64,000 nt of DNA from Tenacibaculum sp. AHE14PA (GTDB taxonomy: Bacteria > Bacteroidota > Bacteroidia > Flavobacteriales > Flavobacteriaceae), in the NCBI RefSeq assembly GCF_019278465.1, contig NZ_CP058983.1, forward strand, positions 2,045,501 to 2,109,500. Reading direction: 5' to 3'. A model generated the notes under the pieces. It saw only the letters and a list, made by a program, of their open reading frames with translations, was not told where the DNA came from and did not search any database. A program made the translations under genes and the position numbers. Position 1 is the stretch's first letter. Every line of letters starts with the position of its first letter. Positions 56,201 to 63,467 of this stretch are shown here, in pieces.

Positions 56201-56526
56201 CTTCTATATGTTGTAATATTTTCTTCAGTAGTTTTTGCAGGATGTTGCCCTGTTTGAATTGCATATTGTTCTGCTGGTAAACCAAAAGAATCATACCCTT
56301 GTGGATGCAATACATTAAATCCTTTATGACGCTTGTAACGTGCATAAATATCTGATGCAATATATCCTAAAGGATGCCCAACATGTAAACCTGCTCCTGA
56401 CGGATAAGGGAACATATCTAAGACATAGTATTTAGGTTTCTCCGATTCATTACTGGCTTTAAATGTTTGGTTGTCTGCCCAAAATTGTTGCCATTTCTTT
56501 TCTATCTCTTGATGATTATATTGCAT
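53212..56526 (-). CDS. leuS: Leucyl-tRNA synthetase with an inserted DUF559 endonuclease-like domain
   Basis: A 1104-residue class I synthetase. The HIGH-type motif is HVGH at residues 48-51 and the KMSKS motif is EKMSKSKHNVV. The editing domain starts with FTTRPDTIYGVSFMTLAPEH and holds GTGAVMAVPCGDQRDYDFA. Between the entry to that domain (GRSQGAMVTFKV) and DVFTTRPDT lie about 130 extra residues (about 296-426). Within them, about 305-405 match DUF559: EMRLNLSKAEEVLWNELKN, FLVDYVCLAKNIIVEFSGK and GFHVVRFTNDEVLENVLG. The Asp and Glu of the nuclease core remain, but the usual DG-x-x-H step reads SGKE. The enzyme itself must be functional, as it is the only leuS seen. Confidence 0.95.
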   Translation of the reverse strand: MQYNHQEIEKKWQQFWADNQTFKASNESEKPKYYVLDMFPYPSGAGLHVGHPLGYIASDIYARYKRHKGFNVLHPQGYDSFGLPAEQYAIQTGQHPAKTTEENITTYRRQLDTIGFSFDWSREVRTSNPEYYKWTQWIFIQLFNSWYNKDSDKAEDVKTLISVFKKSGNATVNAVSEEDITIFSADEWKAFSTTEQEAILLQYRLTYLSDTEVNWCPELGTVLANDEIINGVSERGGHPVERKKMTQWSMRISAYAQRLLDGLETIDWPQPLKDSQTNWIGRSQGAMVTFKVDALEAPEAGVRLSYKELEALKEMRLNLSKAEEVLWNELKNKKGAAKFRKKYTIGTFLVDYVCLAKNIIVEFSGKEDEAKRDAYFTSEGFHVVRFTNDEVLENVLGAVSKINNTIQFAKPIEKTTVEVVETAIANDYKIDVFTTRPDTIYGVSFMTLAPEHELVAKITSEGQQKAVYDYIKATAKRSERERMADVKTISGVFTGAYALHPFTGKQIPIWIGDYVLANYGTGAVMAVPCGDQRDYDFAKKFELEIPNVFENVDISEAAHADKEGTKIANSDFLNGLSYKKAMKLAIYEMEQKGFGFGKINYRLRDAVFSRQRYWGEPFPVYYKDGMPQMIDAKHLPIVLPEVEKYLPTEDGKPPLGNATEWAWDSRAKKVVSNDKLKNKTVYPLELNTMPGWAGSSWYFNRYMDATNDGEFVSKEAADYWKQVDLYIGGSEHATGHLLYARFWQKFLFDKGIVPVDEFAKKLINQGMILGTSALVYEALFDGKKNNLYISSDYFQGHDAITGVDEKLWSRLQKKQKEAGLTEENETTLSYRPIHISLSAIEGDTNVNIDKLKEWRDEFKTAEFVFGRDNKFLCHREVEKMSKSKHNVVNPDLICEEFGADALRLFEMFLGPLEQTKPWKTSGISGVYSFLKKLWKLYVGQEGVLVTDAEPAKEELKVLHKTIKKVEEDIENFSFNTSVSTFMIAVNELTALKCTKRAILEPLLTLISPYAPHIAEELWSQLGHEGSIATIDFPKFEASHLVESSKTYPVSFNGKMRFTLELSLDLSKDEIEKIVMADERTIAQLKGQEPKKVIIVPGKIINIVG
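55249..55641 (-). other. Region encoding the DUF559-like insertion in LeuRS
   Basis: This in-frame stretch encodes about residues 296-426 of the synthetase. The fold is that of Vsr/PD-(D/E)XK-like DUF559 proteins, which normally occur as free-standing small proteins. No intein splicing motifs are seen at its ends, so it is likely to stay in the mature enzyme. Boundaries are approximate. Confidence 0.8.
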
Positions 56527-56612
56527 TTTGTCTCTTTTTAAGAAGTTGCAAATTTACGGTTATTTTAAATACTATTTTTATTTCTTTTTATCTATAAAAA
56601 TGGAGTTTATTA

Positions 56613-56656
56613 AAAACAAAATAGGCTTAGAAATCATATGATTTCTAAGCCTATTT
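56613..56656 (-). terminator. Long perfect hairpin terminator after the lipoprotein gene
   Basis: Arms of 19 bases (56619-56637 and 56638-56656) are exactly complementary with no spacer; in the hairpin the central bases form the loop. On the minus strand a T-rich stretch follows. It separates the lipoprotein gene from leuS. Confidence 0.85.
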
Positions 56657-56673
56657 ATGAGAAATATTTTTAT

Positions 56674-57099
56674 TTATTTTAAACAATCCTTATAATTAGA
56701 ATTTCTTTTATATAAGGTATCAGCTAATTCATCATCTTTAAAGAATTTAATAATATTATTATCACATGAAAACTCTACATTATAAGTGTAAACATTCCCA
56801 AAATAAAAATCCATGGTTAACAAATTTTCTTCAGCCATATAATTCGCAGAAGATGTTGTGCTTCCTTCATGCCAAACACCTTCACTTTTGTAGGAATTAA
56901 ATCGTTTCCCTTTAGAAAACGTATACATTACATTTGGCTCATTATCTCCATTTTCACTGAGCCATTCGCCACTTTCTAAGAATTCTATTTTTTCTTGAAT
57001 CGATAATTCATCTGGCATATTTTCTGAAGAGTCATTGCAACTCACCAATAAACCGATTACCATTAAAACTACAATAAAAATGTTTAATTTACTTTTCAT
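56674..57099 (-). CDS. Small lipocalin-like hypothetical lipoprotein
   Basis: A 141-residue lipoprotein with lipobox GLLVSCND. The mature chain is beta-rich: FLESGEWLSENGDNEPNVMY, FNSYKSEGVWHEGSTTSSAN, LLTMDFYFGNVYTYNVEFSC and NIIKFFKDDELADTLYKR. This fits a small lipocalin-like barrel, and two late cysteines could form a disulfide. Family not recognised with certainty. A -7 box (complement of 57153-57160, TATTTTTG) lies upstream. Confidence 0.75.
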   Translation of the reverse strand: MKSKLNIFIVVLMVIGLLVSCNDSSENMPDELSIQEKIEFLESGEWLSENGDNEPNVMYTFSKGKRFNSYKSEGVWHEGSTTSSANYMAEENLLTMDFYFGNVYTYNVEFSCDNNIIKFFKDDELADTLYKRNSNYKDCLK

Positions 57100-57152
57100 A
57101 AAATTTATATTTAAACTTAATTATAAACTTAATGAATTTCAATAGATTATAC

Positions 57153-57160
57153 AAAAATAT
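57153..57160 (-). promoter_or_regulatory. -7 box for the lipocalin-like lipoprotein
   Basis: The complement of CAAAAATA is TATTTTTG, matching TAnnTTTG, about 54 bases ahead of the ATG at 57099. No -33 box is clear. Confidence 0.4.
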
Positions 57161-57175
57161 TAATTTTTAAGAGAA

Positions 57176-57718
57176 TTATCCTTTAACTGGTACAGACACA
57201 ATTATGTCTCCCCAACCTATAAACATTGTAGCGTCATTATCTTTACCATCAAAAGCAATTGAAAAAGCTTCAATCGACTTTTCTGATTTAGATTTTGATG
57301 CCATTACACGAACCACATCTTCACCTTCGCTATAAAAATAAGAACCCCATACATTTTTAGCTGTGCTTAAAATCACTGTCCATTCTTTATCTCCTGGCAT
57401 TGTAAATAATGTATAAGTTCCTGCTTTTACATCTTTCCCTCCAAATTTCACATCTTTATAAAACGTAATTTCTGGCGCTTCATTTGCACCTGTTCTCCAC
57501 ACTTTTCCTGCAGGAGCTAACTTAGCCACATTTCTTCCTTTTAATTGTGGACGACTATATGTTATTTTCACTAATTTATCTGATACTCTATAGCTACTTG
57601 GGTATGATGCAGCATCCATAGGGCTTTTATCTAACCCTTTAAATTCTTGCGCCATTGCTTCTGTAGAGAATAATACAGCGACCATTAACATTGCTAATAC
57701 TAAAATTCTTTTTTTCAT
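57176..57718 (-). CDS. DUF2911 domain exported protein
   Basis: A 180-residue protein with signal peptide (to STEAMAQ) and the DUF2911 body: KLVKITYSRPQLKGRNVAKL, AGKVWRTGANEAPEITFYKD, KAGTYTLFTMPGDKEWTVIL and a C-terminal IAFDGKDNDATMFIGWGD. The family is widespread in Bacteroidota with no known function. It lies 99 bases downstream of the PepSY gene on the same strand and has a -7 box of its own (complement of 57760-57767, TAGTTTTG), so it may be separate from the metal operon. Confidence 0.88.
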   Translation of the reverse strand: MKKRILVLAMLMVAVLFSTEAMAQEFKGLDKSPMDAASYPSSYRVSDKLVKITYSRPQLKGRNVAKLAPAGKVWRTGANEAPEITFYKDVKFGGKDVKAGTYTLFTMPGDKEWTVILSTAKNVWGSYFYSEGEDVVRVMASKSKSEKSIEAFSIAFDGKDNDATMFIGWGDIIVSVPVKG

Positions 57719-57759
57719 TTTTTACTTAATTTTAAGTTAGTTTACCTTTTATTAGTCAT

Positions 57760-57767
57760 CAAAACTA
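57760..57767 (-). promoter_or_regulatory. -7 box for the DUF2911 gene
   Basis: The complement of CAAAACTA is TAGTTTTG, matching TAnnTTTG, 42 bases ahead of the ATG at 57718. Confidence 0.4.
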
Positions 57768-57817
57768 CAAATCCTTACATAAAGTAGTGACTAAAATTAT
57801 ATATACTTTTGATAAAT

Positions 57818-59071
57818 TTAAAAACTATCACAGTCAATATTTATCTTTTTAAATACTTTTTCTAAAATGATTATCAGTACTAAGCTTAAGCCAAATATTG
57901 GTAATAAAACACCTAATAAAATAAGTATAAAAAGAATAGATTTTCCTACTTTAGATTGACTAGATACTTTTGGAACACCCCAACTTCCTTGTTGTTTTCT
58001 ATACAGATAAGAAAATAATCCTGCAACCGTCATTAGCGTTAAGGAGGTGGCAATACCGAACATTAGCCACCAATTCCAGCCACCAAATTGACCTTGATGA
58101 AATGCCATTACCCACATTCTGCCACGCATTAAAAAACCAACATCGCTCCAAGTATGTGCTTTTATTAAGTTACCTGAATATTGGTCAAAATGCAACATTT
58201 TCTGAGCATCTAAAGGAAAAGTACTATTCGATACACTAAACGTACTTTTTGTTGATTTTGGTAAACCAACACTAATAATTCCTTGTAAATTTTGCTGATT
58301 TGCAATCGCAATCATTTCTTCAATAGTAATTGCTTTTTCTTTTACTTCGGATGTTAAACCTCGTCCGCTCCAAGTTTTAGGAAACCCTGTATTGGTTACT
58401 TTTTGTACCCATTTAAAATTACTTCCAAAAAAATCTGTCCAAGGCAAACCTCCTGCTAAAACAAGTAATAATAAAAGAGATATCCAAAAACCTGTAACAG
58501 CATGTAAATCTCTAAATAAAATTCTTTTTCCTTGATTGAATCGGATTGTAAAAACACCTTTTAAGTCTTTAAAACTAGAAAATGGCCACCAAATATATAA
58601 GCCTGTTAAAATTAACACCACCATCCAACTGGCAATTAATTCAATGATTGTCGTTCCTACTTTTCCTGCTAATAACTCGCCGTGTAATTTTCGTACCGTA
58701 TGCATCCAAGTATTTTTAGGACTAAATGTTCCTGCGGCTTCGCCTGTATATTGATTTATAAAAATAGTTTTTTTATGACTGAACCTCCCTGAAATAAATG
58801 CTGTTGCTTTATCAGAATTTGTATTAATAACTATTGAATTGGGTTTCTTTTTCAATTTTCCTGTAGCAATCTCCCACTGTTTTTGATATGAAATTGGTGT
58901 TGTTTGCAGTGTTTCAATATCTTGAATTTTTGCAATCGCTTTACTTTCTACACCTGTTTTAAATAAATAAATTCCCCCTGTTATTGATAGTATCAATACA
59001 AATGGTAACGAAATAAGCCCTGCAATAAAATGCCATTTCCAAAGCCATTGATTTAATTTTTTATTCTTCAT
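57818..59071 (-). CDS. PepSY-associated membrane protein (ferric/cupric reductase-like)
   Basis: A 417-residue inner-membrane protein of the PepSY-TM family with four helices. The first is LNQWLWKWHFIAGLISLPFV with the conserved W-HFIAGL, and others are MVVLILTGLYIWWPF, DLHAVTGFWISLLLLLVLAG and MFGIATSLTLMTVAGLFSYL. Histidines in WHFIAG, DLHAVTG and MHTVRKLHGELLAGK could bind haem. Such proteins typically sit beside TonB siderophore receptors and are thought to reduce or release metal in the periplasm. It follows the TonB receptor gene by 144 bases. Confidence 0.87.
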   Translation of the reverse strand: MKNKKLNQWLWKWHFIAGLISLPFVLILSITGGIYLFKTGVESKAIAKIQDIETLQTTPISYQKQWEIATGKLKKKPNSIVINTNSDKATAFISGRFSHKKTIFINQYTGEAAGTFSPKNTWMHTVRKLHGELLAGKVGTTIIELIASWMVVLILTGLYIWWPFSSFKDLKGVFTIRFNQGKRILFRDLHAVTGFWISLLLLLVLAGGLPWTDFFGSNFKWVQKVTNTGFPKTWSGRGLTSEVKEKAITIEEMIAIANQQNLQGIISVGLPKSTKSTFSVSNSTFPLDAQKMLHFDQYSGNLIKAHTWSDVGFLMRGRMWVMAFHQGQFGGWNWWLMFGIATSLTLMTVAGLFSYLYRKQQGSWGVPKVSSQSKVGKSILFILILLGVLLPIFGLSLVLIIILEKVFKKINIDCDSF

Positions 59072-59110
59072 CTTTTAATAATTTAGTAATCGTCGTTGCA
59101 AATGAATAAT

Positions 59111-59160
59111 GAGAGAAGCAATCCGTTTATTATAAAACAGATCGATCCTCGCGATGACAT
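59111..59160. repeat. Relic of a dispersed REP-like repeat
   Basis: Read on the complement it begins ATGTCATCGCGAGGATCGAT and, after an AT-rich middle, ends GGATTGCTTCTCTC. From memory this matches the dispersed GTCATTGCGAGGAACGAAGC-type repeat of many bacterial genomes, here with changes. It sits in the gap between the TonB receptor and PepSY genes. Confidence 0.55.
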
Positions 59161-59215
59161 TAATTCCTTTTTCATTTTTGTTAAGACAATTAAATAATTA
59201 GCTATCGCTTTGTAA

Positions 59216-61549
59216 TTAAAAATTATATTTTATACCAAAATGAAAAGCTCTTGGATTACCAATACTATACGTATTTGCTTTGTTCCAAATACTATAAGAA
59301 ACTCTTACAGCATACAATTCATCAAAAATATTTAATGCTTGTCCCCAAACTTCAAATTTACCTATCGTATAATTTGCTCTGAAATTAAATACATGATGTC
59401 CACCGTAAGTTGATGTTCCTAAAATATTTTCATCAGCCGCATCTATGCCAACAACAGCCTGCCCTTCAAAACTTGTATTATAAGAACCTACTTGTTCGTG
59501 TTCTAAAGTTAACAATAGCTCTTTTAAAGGTTTGTAATTAATAGTTGCATTAGCTAAATAATTTGGTGCAATTTGCATATCGGTATTTGAATAATCTACA
59601 GCATCTTCAAAGAAGTCAATGTATTTGTGAGTAGCATAACTTCCACTATACGAAACCCAAAAATTTTCCATAAAATTGTACTTTACACCCAATTCAACAC
59701 CACGAGATTGTGTTTTACCTGCGTTTAATTGTAAGTAATTATCGTTTTCATCTTGAATAGAAATTAAGCGATCTTTTCCGTCTAATTGGTATACAGCAAC
59801 ATCAACTTTTAACTTTGATGGAATAGTAAAATATCCACCAACTTCAAAATTATCAAACTTAGCAGGTTTTAAATTAAATACCGTGTTTCCAGCAGCATCG
59901 TTATCTCCATTCCTGAATAAGGTTGATGTTTGTGGTGGCGTAAATCCTTTGGAATAATTACCGTAAAAACCTGCATTTTCTGATAGGTTGTAATTAAACC
60001 CTAATTTTGGAGCAACATTAGTATACGTCACTTTAGTATCAGCAACACCAATAAGGTTTTCTACTAAATTATTGTAATCATAACTAAATCCGTCATAACG
60101 AATAGCACCAGTTAATTTTAAGTTTTCAATAGGAGAAATTTCAAACTGAGCATAACCAGCATAGTTAAAAATATCAACCTGATAATTTAAAATATAGTCA
60201 CCTGAATTTACTATGTAACTCGTATTTTTATTTGTTTCAGCATCTGTAACAACAGCAATTGTTTCCGCTACATAATCTTGTGGAGAAAAATCGGCAGTTG
60301 CACCAACGATTAATGAGGCATCAGCAAAGTCGAAATTAATTTTGTGTTGTACTAAACCAACATAGCTTTTAAATGTATTAGAATTAATTTCACCTGTTCC
60401 GTTTCTTTGGCTAATTCTATACGAAGGAATTTGATCCATTACATTATTTCTGTAAATAAAATTGAATGATGTTTTGTTGTTCTCATTCCATTTTTTGTCA
60501 AGTGTAGATCTAAAACGTAAAGCTCTCGCTACTCTTTCTGTAAATGTTTGGTCGCTTTCATATTCACCAGCTTCATAATTAGCTTGTGATGTTGAGCCCG
60601 ACATGTCCGAACGATAATCTACAAAAGTTACCATATTTGTCCATTTTAAAGTTTCAGAAAAATCATTTACGTTTTTAAAGCTAATCGCAAATTTCTCATA
60701 ATCTGAATGCTCAACAGGTCCATTTTTACGTTGTACATAATGTCCTCCAACATAAAAACCATATTTTTCTTTTGCTGTTGTAGAAGCTTCTGCTTCAAAA
60801 CGACTTAAACCCATTGTGTTTATTTGAGCACCTAACGAAGCTTCAAATTCTTTACTTGGGTTTTTAGTGATAAAATTAAAACTTCCACCAATAGCTTCAC
60901 TTCCGTAAATACTAGAAGCAGGTCCTTTTAAAACTTCAACACGATTAAATGTTGTACTATTCATTTCTAATAACGCATTATGGTTAAATACAGCAACCGG
61001 GCGAATAGGTAAACCATCTTCTACATACAAAAACAAAGACTTTGTTGATATTGAAGAACGTGTAGCCATAAAATGTTGCTCATTGCTGGATGCTTTTGAT
61101 GTGCTCATAAATACACCAGAAACCTGATTAACCAATTGTTCTATACCAAAAGCTTTTGTGTTTTCTATTTGATTTGCCGTTAAAACTCCAATTGCTCCAG
61201 GAACTTCACTTCTTTGTTGTATTTCTCTACTTGCAGAAACAACAACTTCTTCTAAATTTTCTATAGCTTGTTCTAAAATTATGGTATTTAAATTTAGCGT
61301 AAGTGTTACTTCTTTTGTTTGAAAACCTATAGAGGTTACTTTTACAGTTGTAGTATTTAATTTTACAGTAAAATTACCTTCAAAATCGGTAGCTGTTCCT
61401 TTATTTTTATCAGTAGTAGAAATTATTGATGCTCCAACTATTGGGTTGTTGTTTTTATCAGTAACCTGACCTTTATATGTTGTTTGTGCGAAACTTTTTA
61501 ACATAGGCATAAGTAAACCTATGAATAAAATTATGGCTAATTTTTTCAT
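59216..61549 (-). CDS. TonB-dependent receptor of a putative metal-uptake operon
   Basis: A 777-residue outer membrane receptor: signal peptide (to KSFAQ), CarboxypepD_reg-like domain (about 22-105), plug (about 115-235, with LEEVVVSASREIQQRSEVPG and RVEVLKGPASSIYGSEAIGG) and a barrel ending in AFHFGIKYNF. The plug contains QHFMATRS, with His and Met close together. Upstream genes encode a Met-rich outer membrane protein and a small CNGKC protein; downstream is a PepSY membrane protein. This fits siderophore or copper uptake. Which of the two is not decided by the sequence. Confidence 0.88.
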   Translation of the reverse strand: MKKLAIILFIGLLMPMLKSFAQTTYKGQVTDKNNNPIVGASIISTTDKNKGTATDFEGNFTVKLNTTTVKVTSIGFQTKEVTLTLNLNTIILEQAIENLEEVVVSASREIQQRSEVPGAIGVLTANQIENTKAFGIEQLVNQVSGVFMSTSKASSNEQHFMATRSSISTKSLFLYVEDGLPIRPVAVFNHNALLEMNSTTFNRVEVLKGPASSIYGSEAIGGSFNFITKNPSKEFEASLGAQINTMGLSRFEAEASTTAKEKYGFYVGGHYVQRKNGPVEHSDYEKFAISFKNVNDFSETLKWTNMVTFVDYRSDMSGSTSQANYEAGEYESDQTFTERVARALRFRSTLDKKWNENNKTSFNFIYRNNVMDQIPSYRISQRNGTGEINSNTFKSYVGLVQHKINFDFADASLIVGATADFSPQDYVAETIAVVTDAETNKNTSYIVNSGDYILNYQVDIFNYAGYAQFEISPIENLKLTGAIRYDGFSYDYNNLVENLIGVADTKVTYTNVAPKLGFNYNLSENAGFYGNYSKGFTPPQTSTLFRNGDNDAAGNTVFNLKPAKFDNFEVGGYFTIPSKLKVDVAVYQLDGKDRLISIQDENDNYLQLNAGKTQSRGVELGVKYNFMENFWVSYSGSYATHKYIDFFEDAVDYSNTDMQIAPNYLANATINYKPLKELLLTLEHEQVGSYNTSFEGQAVVGIDAADENILGTSTYGGHHVFNFRANYTIGKFEVWGQALNIFDELYAVRVSYSIWNKANTYSIGNPRAFHFGIKYNF

Positions 61550-61659
61550 TTTATGAATGTATTGTTGGTAATTACTTTAGTTCAGACTGATTTTATGAAA
61601 CTCTTCTAACGATCACATCGAGTGAATTATAGTAATTACGTTTTTGAATGTGTTTGAGT

Positions 61660-62700
61660 TTACATTGAATACTGTAAACCTAAAGTGATTGTTTGTTTTT
61701 GCTCTAACTGAATTCCGTTTAAATCTTGATAAATTGGCAATGCATATTCAGCACCAAAACGAACATTTTTTAAAGATCCTTTAAAAGCATAAATATTAAA
61801 ACCTAATCCTGTATTTATATAATTACCCCCTGAATTTTCAGTATTTGCTGTAGTAACCATCATAGGTGTTAAATTTGGATTCTCACCATTTGTTTTAGCT
61901 ACAGATAAGATTTCCATTCGTGCCGAAATACTTAACCAATCTGACGTTTTTACTGCAAACCAAGAATTTAAACTGTAACGGTTTCCTAAAGAATAATCGT
62001 ATTCATTGCTGCCAAAACGATACGTAGCTTTTAATTGAGAACCCCAAGAAACATGATTAGTTTGACCTAAATATGTCAACCCTAAATCCATATCATAAGT
62101 TCCGCTACCAACTTGCATTGGATAAGGCAATATTATTTCATTTGGAGAAGACATTGGTGTTTGATCTGTAGCCTCTAAACTTCCTGTAGGAATAGATATA
62201 TTTACCAAACCATGTAAAGATTGACGGTTCTTGTTAATGAATTTATATAAGACTCCTAATTTTACATCTCCAAAACCAGATGATGCTGTTGAAAATTTAG
62301 TTTTCATTCCCATCATTCTCATCTGTAAATCCATATCATTAGTAATATAGTTTGCCATGGCCATTAAAGTTATTTTATCCGTTGGCGCATACATAATACC
62401 TAACATATGCATGTTCATTGGCATACTTAAAGGTGTTACCATATAACCAGCATCATGAGCTGCATCATTAGTAATAGTAGTACCATTTTGCTCTAATCCT
62501 TTCATATACATATTCATGTATCGGTAAGAAAACATTAAATCTCCTTTCTTATGATAATGATCTCCCATTACACTAATTGGGGCATGCCCATCTGGTCTAC
62601 TAGATTTCCACTCGTTATTTTGTGATGTTATTTTTTGTGCGTTTACTACTTGAAATAAGAACATAAAAATTCCTATAAAGATGATTTTTGATAATTTCAT
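61660..62700 (-). CDS. Methionine-rich outer membrane protein
   Basis: A 346-residue beta-barrel protein with signal peptide (to QVVNAQ). The first third is rich in Met and His: HAPISVMGDHYHKKGDLMFS, YRYMNMYMKGLEQ, PLSMPMNMHMLGIMYAP, DLQMRMMGMKTKF. Later strands (FGDVKLGVLYKFINKNRQSL, KNVRFGAEYALPIYQDLNG) resemble the MetA-pathway/transporter family often mis-named alpha-amylase. Clustered methionines are common in copper-handling proteins. It lies 110 bases upstream of the TonB receptor gene on the same strand. Confidence 0.8.
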   Translation of the reverse strand: MKLSKIIFIGIFMFLFQVVNAQKITSQNNEWKSSRPDGHAPISVMGDHYHKKGDLMFSYRYMNMYMKGLEQNGTTITNDAAHDAGYMVTPLSMPMNMHMLGIMYAPTDKITLMAMANYITNDMDLQMRMMGMKTKFSTASSGFGDVKLGVLYKFINKNRQSLHGLVNISIPTGSLEATDQTPMSSPNEIILPYPMQVGSGTYDMDLGLTYLGQTNHVSWGSQLKATYRFGSNEYDYSLGNRYSLNSWFAVKTSDWLSISARMEILSVAKTNGENPNLTPMMVTTANTENSGGNYINTGLGFNIYAFKGSLKNVRFGAEYALPIYQDLNGIQLEQKQTITLGLQYSM

Positions 62701-62736
62701 CAGTTTATTTTTTTTAAAATTTTACAATATTGTTTT

Positions 62737-62760
62737 ATACAGTTTAGTTTTAAACTGTAT
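62737..62760. promoter_or_regulatory. 10-bp inverted repeat between two operon genes
   Basis: ATACAGTTTA (62737-62746) is the exact complement of TAAACTGTAT (62751-62760) around GTTT. It lies between the CNGKC gene and the Met-rich protein gene. No T tract follows on the minus strand, so it is more likely an operator or RNA hairpin than a terminator. Confidence 0.45.
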
Positions 62761-62783
62761 TCTTAATTATCTGTATGTAAAAT

Positions 62784-63152
62784 TTAAAAAATTGGTGGAT
62801 GAAAAATAGCTATTGAAAATAGGAAACAATAATTTTTTGTATAAAAATATGTTTTTTTTACATATTTATTATAGTTGTTTTTTGCGTTTACAGAAAGTAA
62901 CTCTACAAAACCAATTGGATAATCTTTTATAACAATACTTAATGATTTAAAATCATCTTCTTGTTGCTGTTCTATCTTTTGCATTAATTGACATTTACCA
63001 TTACATTGAAGCGCTGGTTTGTCTTTATTAATACATAATACTTTTGATATATAATCATAATTTACGGCATACTCAACAAACGGTGCAATTGGCCTAAGCA
63101 TAGCAACCATGTAAAGTAGAATAAAAAAATAAACGCTTATTTTTTGCAGCAA
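62784..63152 (-). CDS. Small membrane-anchored protein with a CNGKC motif
   Basis: A 122-residue protein with an N-terminal membrane helix (ISVYFFILLYMVAMLRPIAP) and the segment YDYISKVLCINKDKPALQCN followed by GKCQLMQKI, giving C-x10-C-x3-C. The second half holds aromatic residues and a final hydrophobic FLFSIAIFHPPIF. The C-N-G-K-C-x-L motif recurs in small flavobacterial proteins next to metal TonB systems, as far as I recall. The cysteines could bind copper or iron. It is the first gene of the operon that runs to the PepSY gene. Confidence 0.75.
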   Translation of the reverse strand: MLQKISVYFFILLYMVAMLRPIAPFVEYAVNYDYISKVLCINKDKPALQCNGKCQLMQKIEQQQEDDFKSLSIVIKDYPIGFVELLSVNAKNNYNKYVKKTYFYTKNYCFLFSIAIFHPPIF

Positions 63153-63176
63153 AACTTATTCTTAAAATAGATGAGA

Positions 63177-63198
63177 CAAAGATAGCTTAACTATCTTT
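63177..63198 (-). promoter_or_regulatory. -7 box and palindromic operator for the metal operon
   Basis: The complement of CAAAGATA (63177-63184) is TATCTTTG, matching TAnnTTTG, 25 bases ahead of the CNGKC gene ATG. AAAGATAG (63178-63185) and CTATCTTT (63191-63198) are exact complements around CTTAA, so the palindrome lies on the promoter. Confidence 0.6.
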
Positions 63199-63235
63199 TT
63201 TAAAGAAAAAAATCACATTAAATATTATTTTAATT

Positions 63236-63260
63236 TATTCTAAATAAAGTATTATATTTG
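63236..63260 (+). promoter_or_regulatory. Half iron-box and -7 box for the small Cys-rich gene
   Basis: TATTCTAAATAAA (about 63236-63248) repeats the right half of the palindrome at 38874-38896 and its flank. It is followed by TATATTTG (63253-63260), an exact -7 box. The layout is nearly the same as at the 38.9 kb gene. Confidence 0.5.
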
Positions 63261-63278
63261 CATCGAATTACACAAGTT

Positions 63279-63467
63279 ATGATCATATTTTATATTGAAA
63301 ATAAAAAGGCGATTCCTGTTGTTTCGATGCAACAAGAAGCTGTATGCTCTTCTGTTTGCACATCAAATTGTATAAAACCAAAAAATAAGTGTTGTAATAA
63401 ATACCAAAAAAAAGGCATCAACTGTAAGCGATGCCCTTTAACTTTTAATATTAAAATAGCTTCTTAA
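63279..63467 (+). CDS. Small cysteine-rich protein
   Basis: A 62-residue protein from the ATG at 63279; a TTG at 63258 is part of the -7 box, so it cannot be the start. It contains eight cysteines, including AVCSSVCTSNCIKPKNKCCN and INCKRCPLTF, in pairs that could bind metal. No family is recognised. The promoter is of good quality and shares an iron-box half site with another small Cys gene. Its last codons overlap the terminator hairpin of tyrS on the other strand, and the two stop codons abut, so an accidental frame is not excluded. Confidence 0.55.
   Translation: MIIFYIENKKAIPVVSMQQEAVCSSVCTSNCIKPKNKCCNKYQKKGINCKRCPLTFNIKIAS
63405..63440 (-). terminator. Terminator of tyrS, inside the small Cys-rich gene
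   Basis: On the minus strand GGCATC (complement of 63430-63435) pairs with GATGCC (complement of 63414-63419) and runs into a T tract (complement of 63406-63413). It is about 30 bases past the tyrS stop. Confidence 0.7.
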
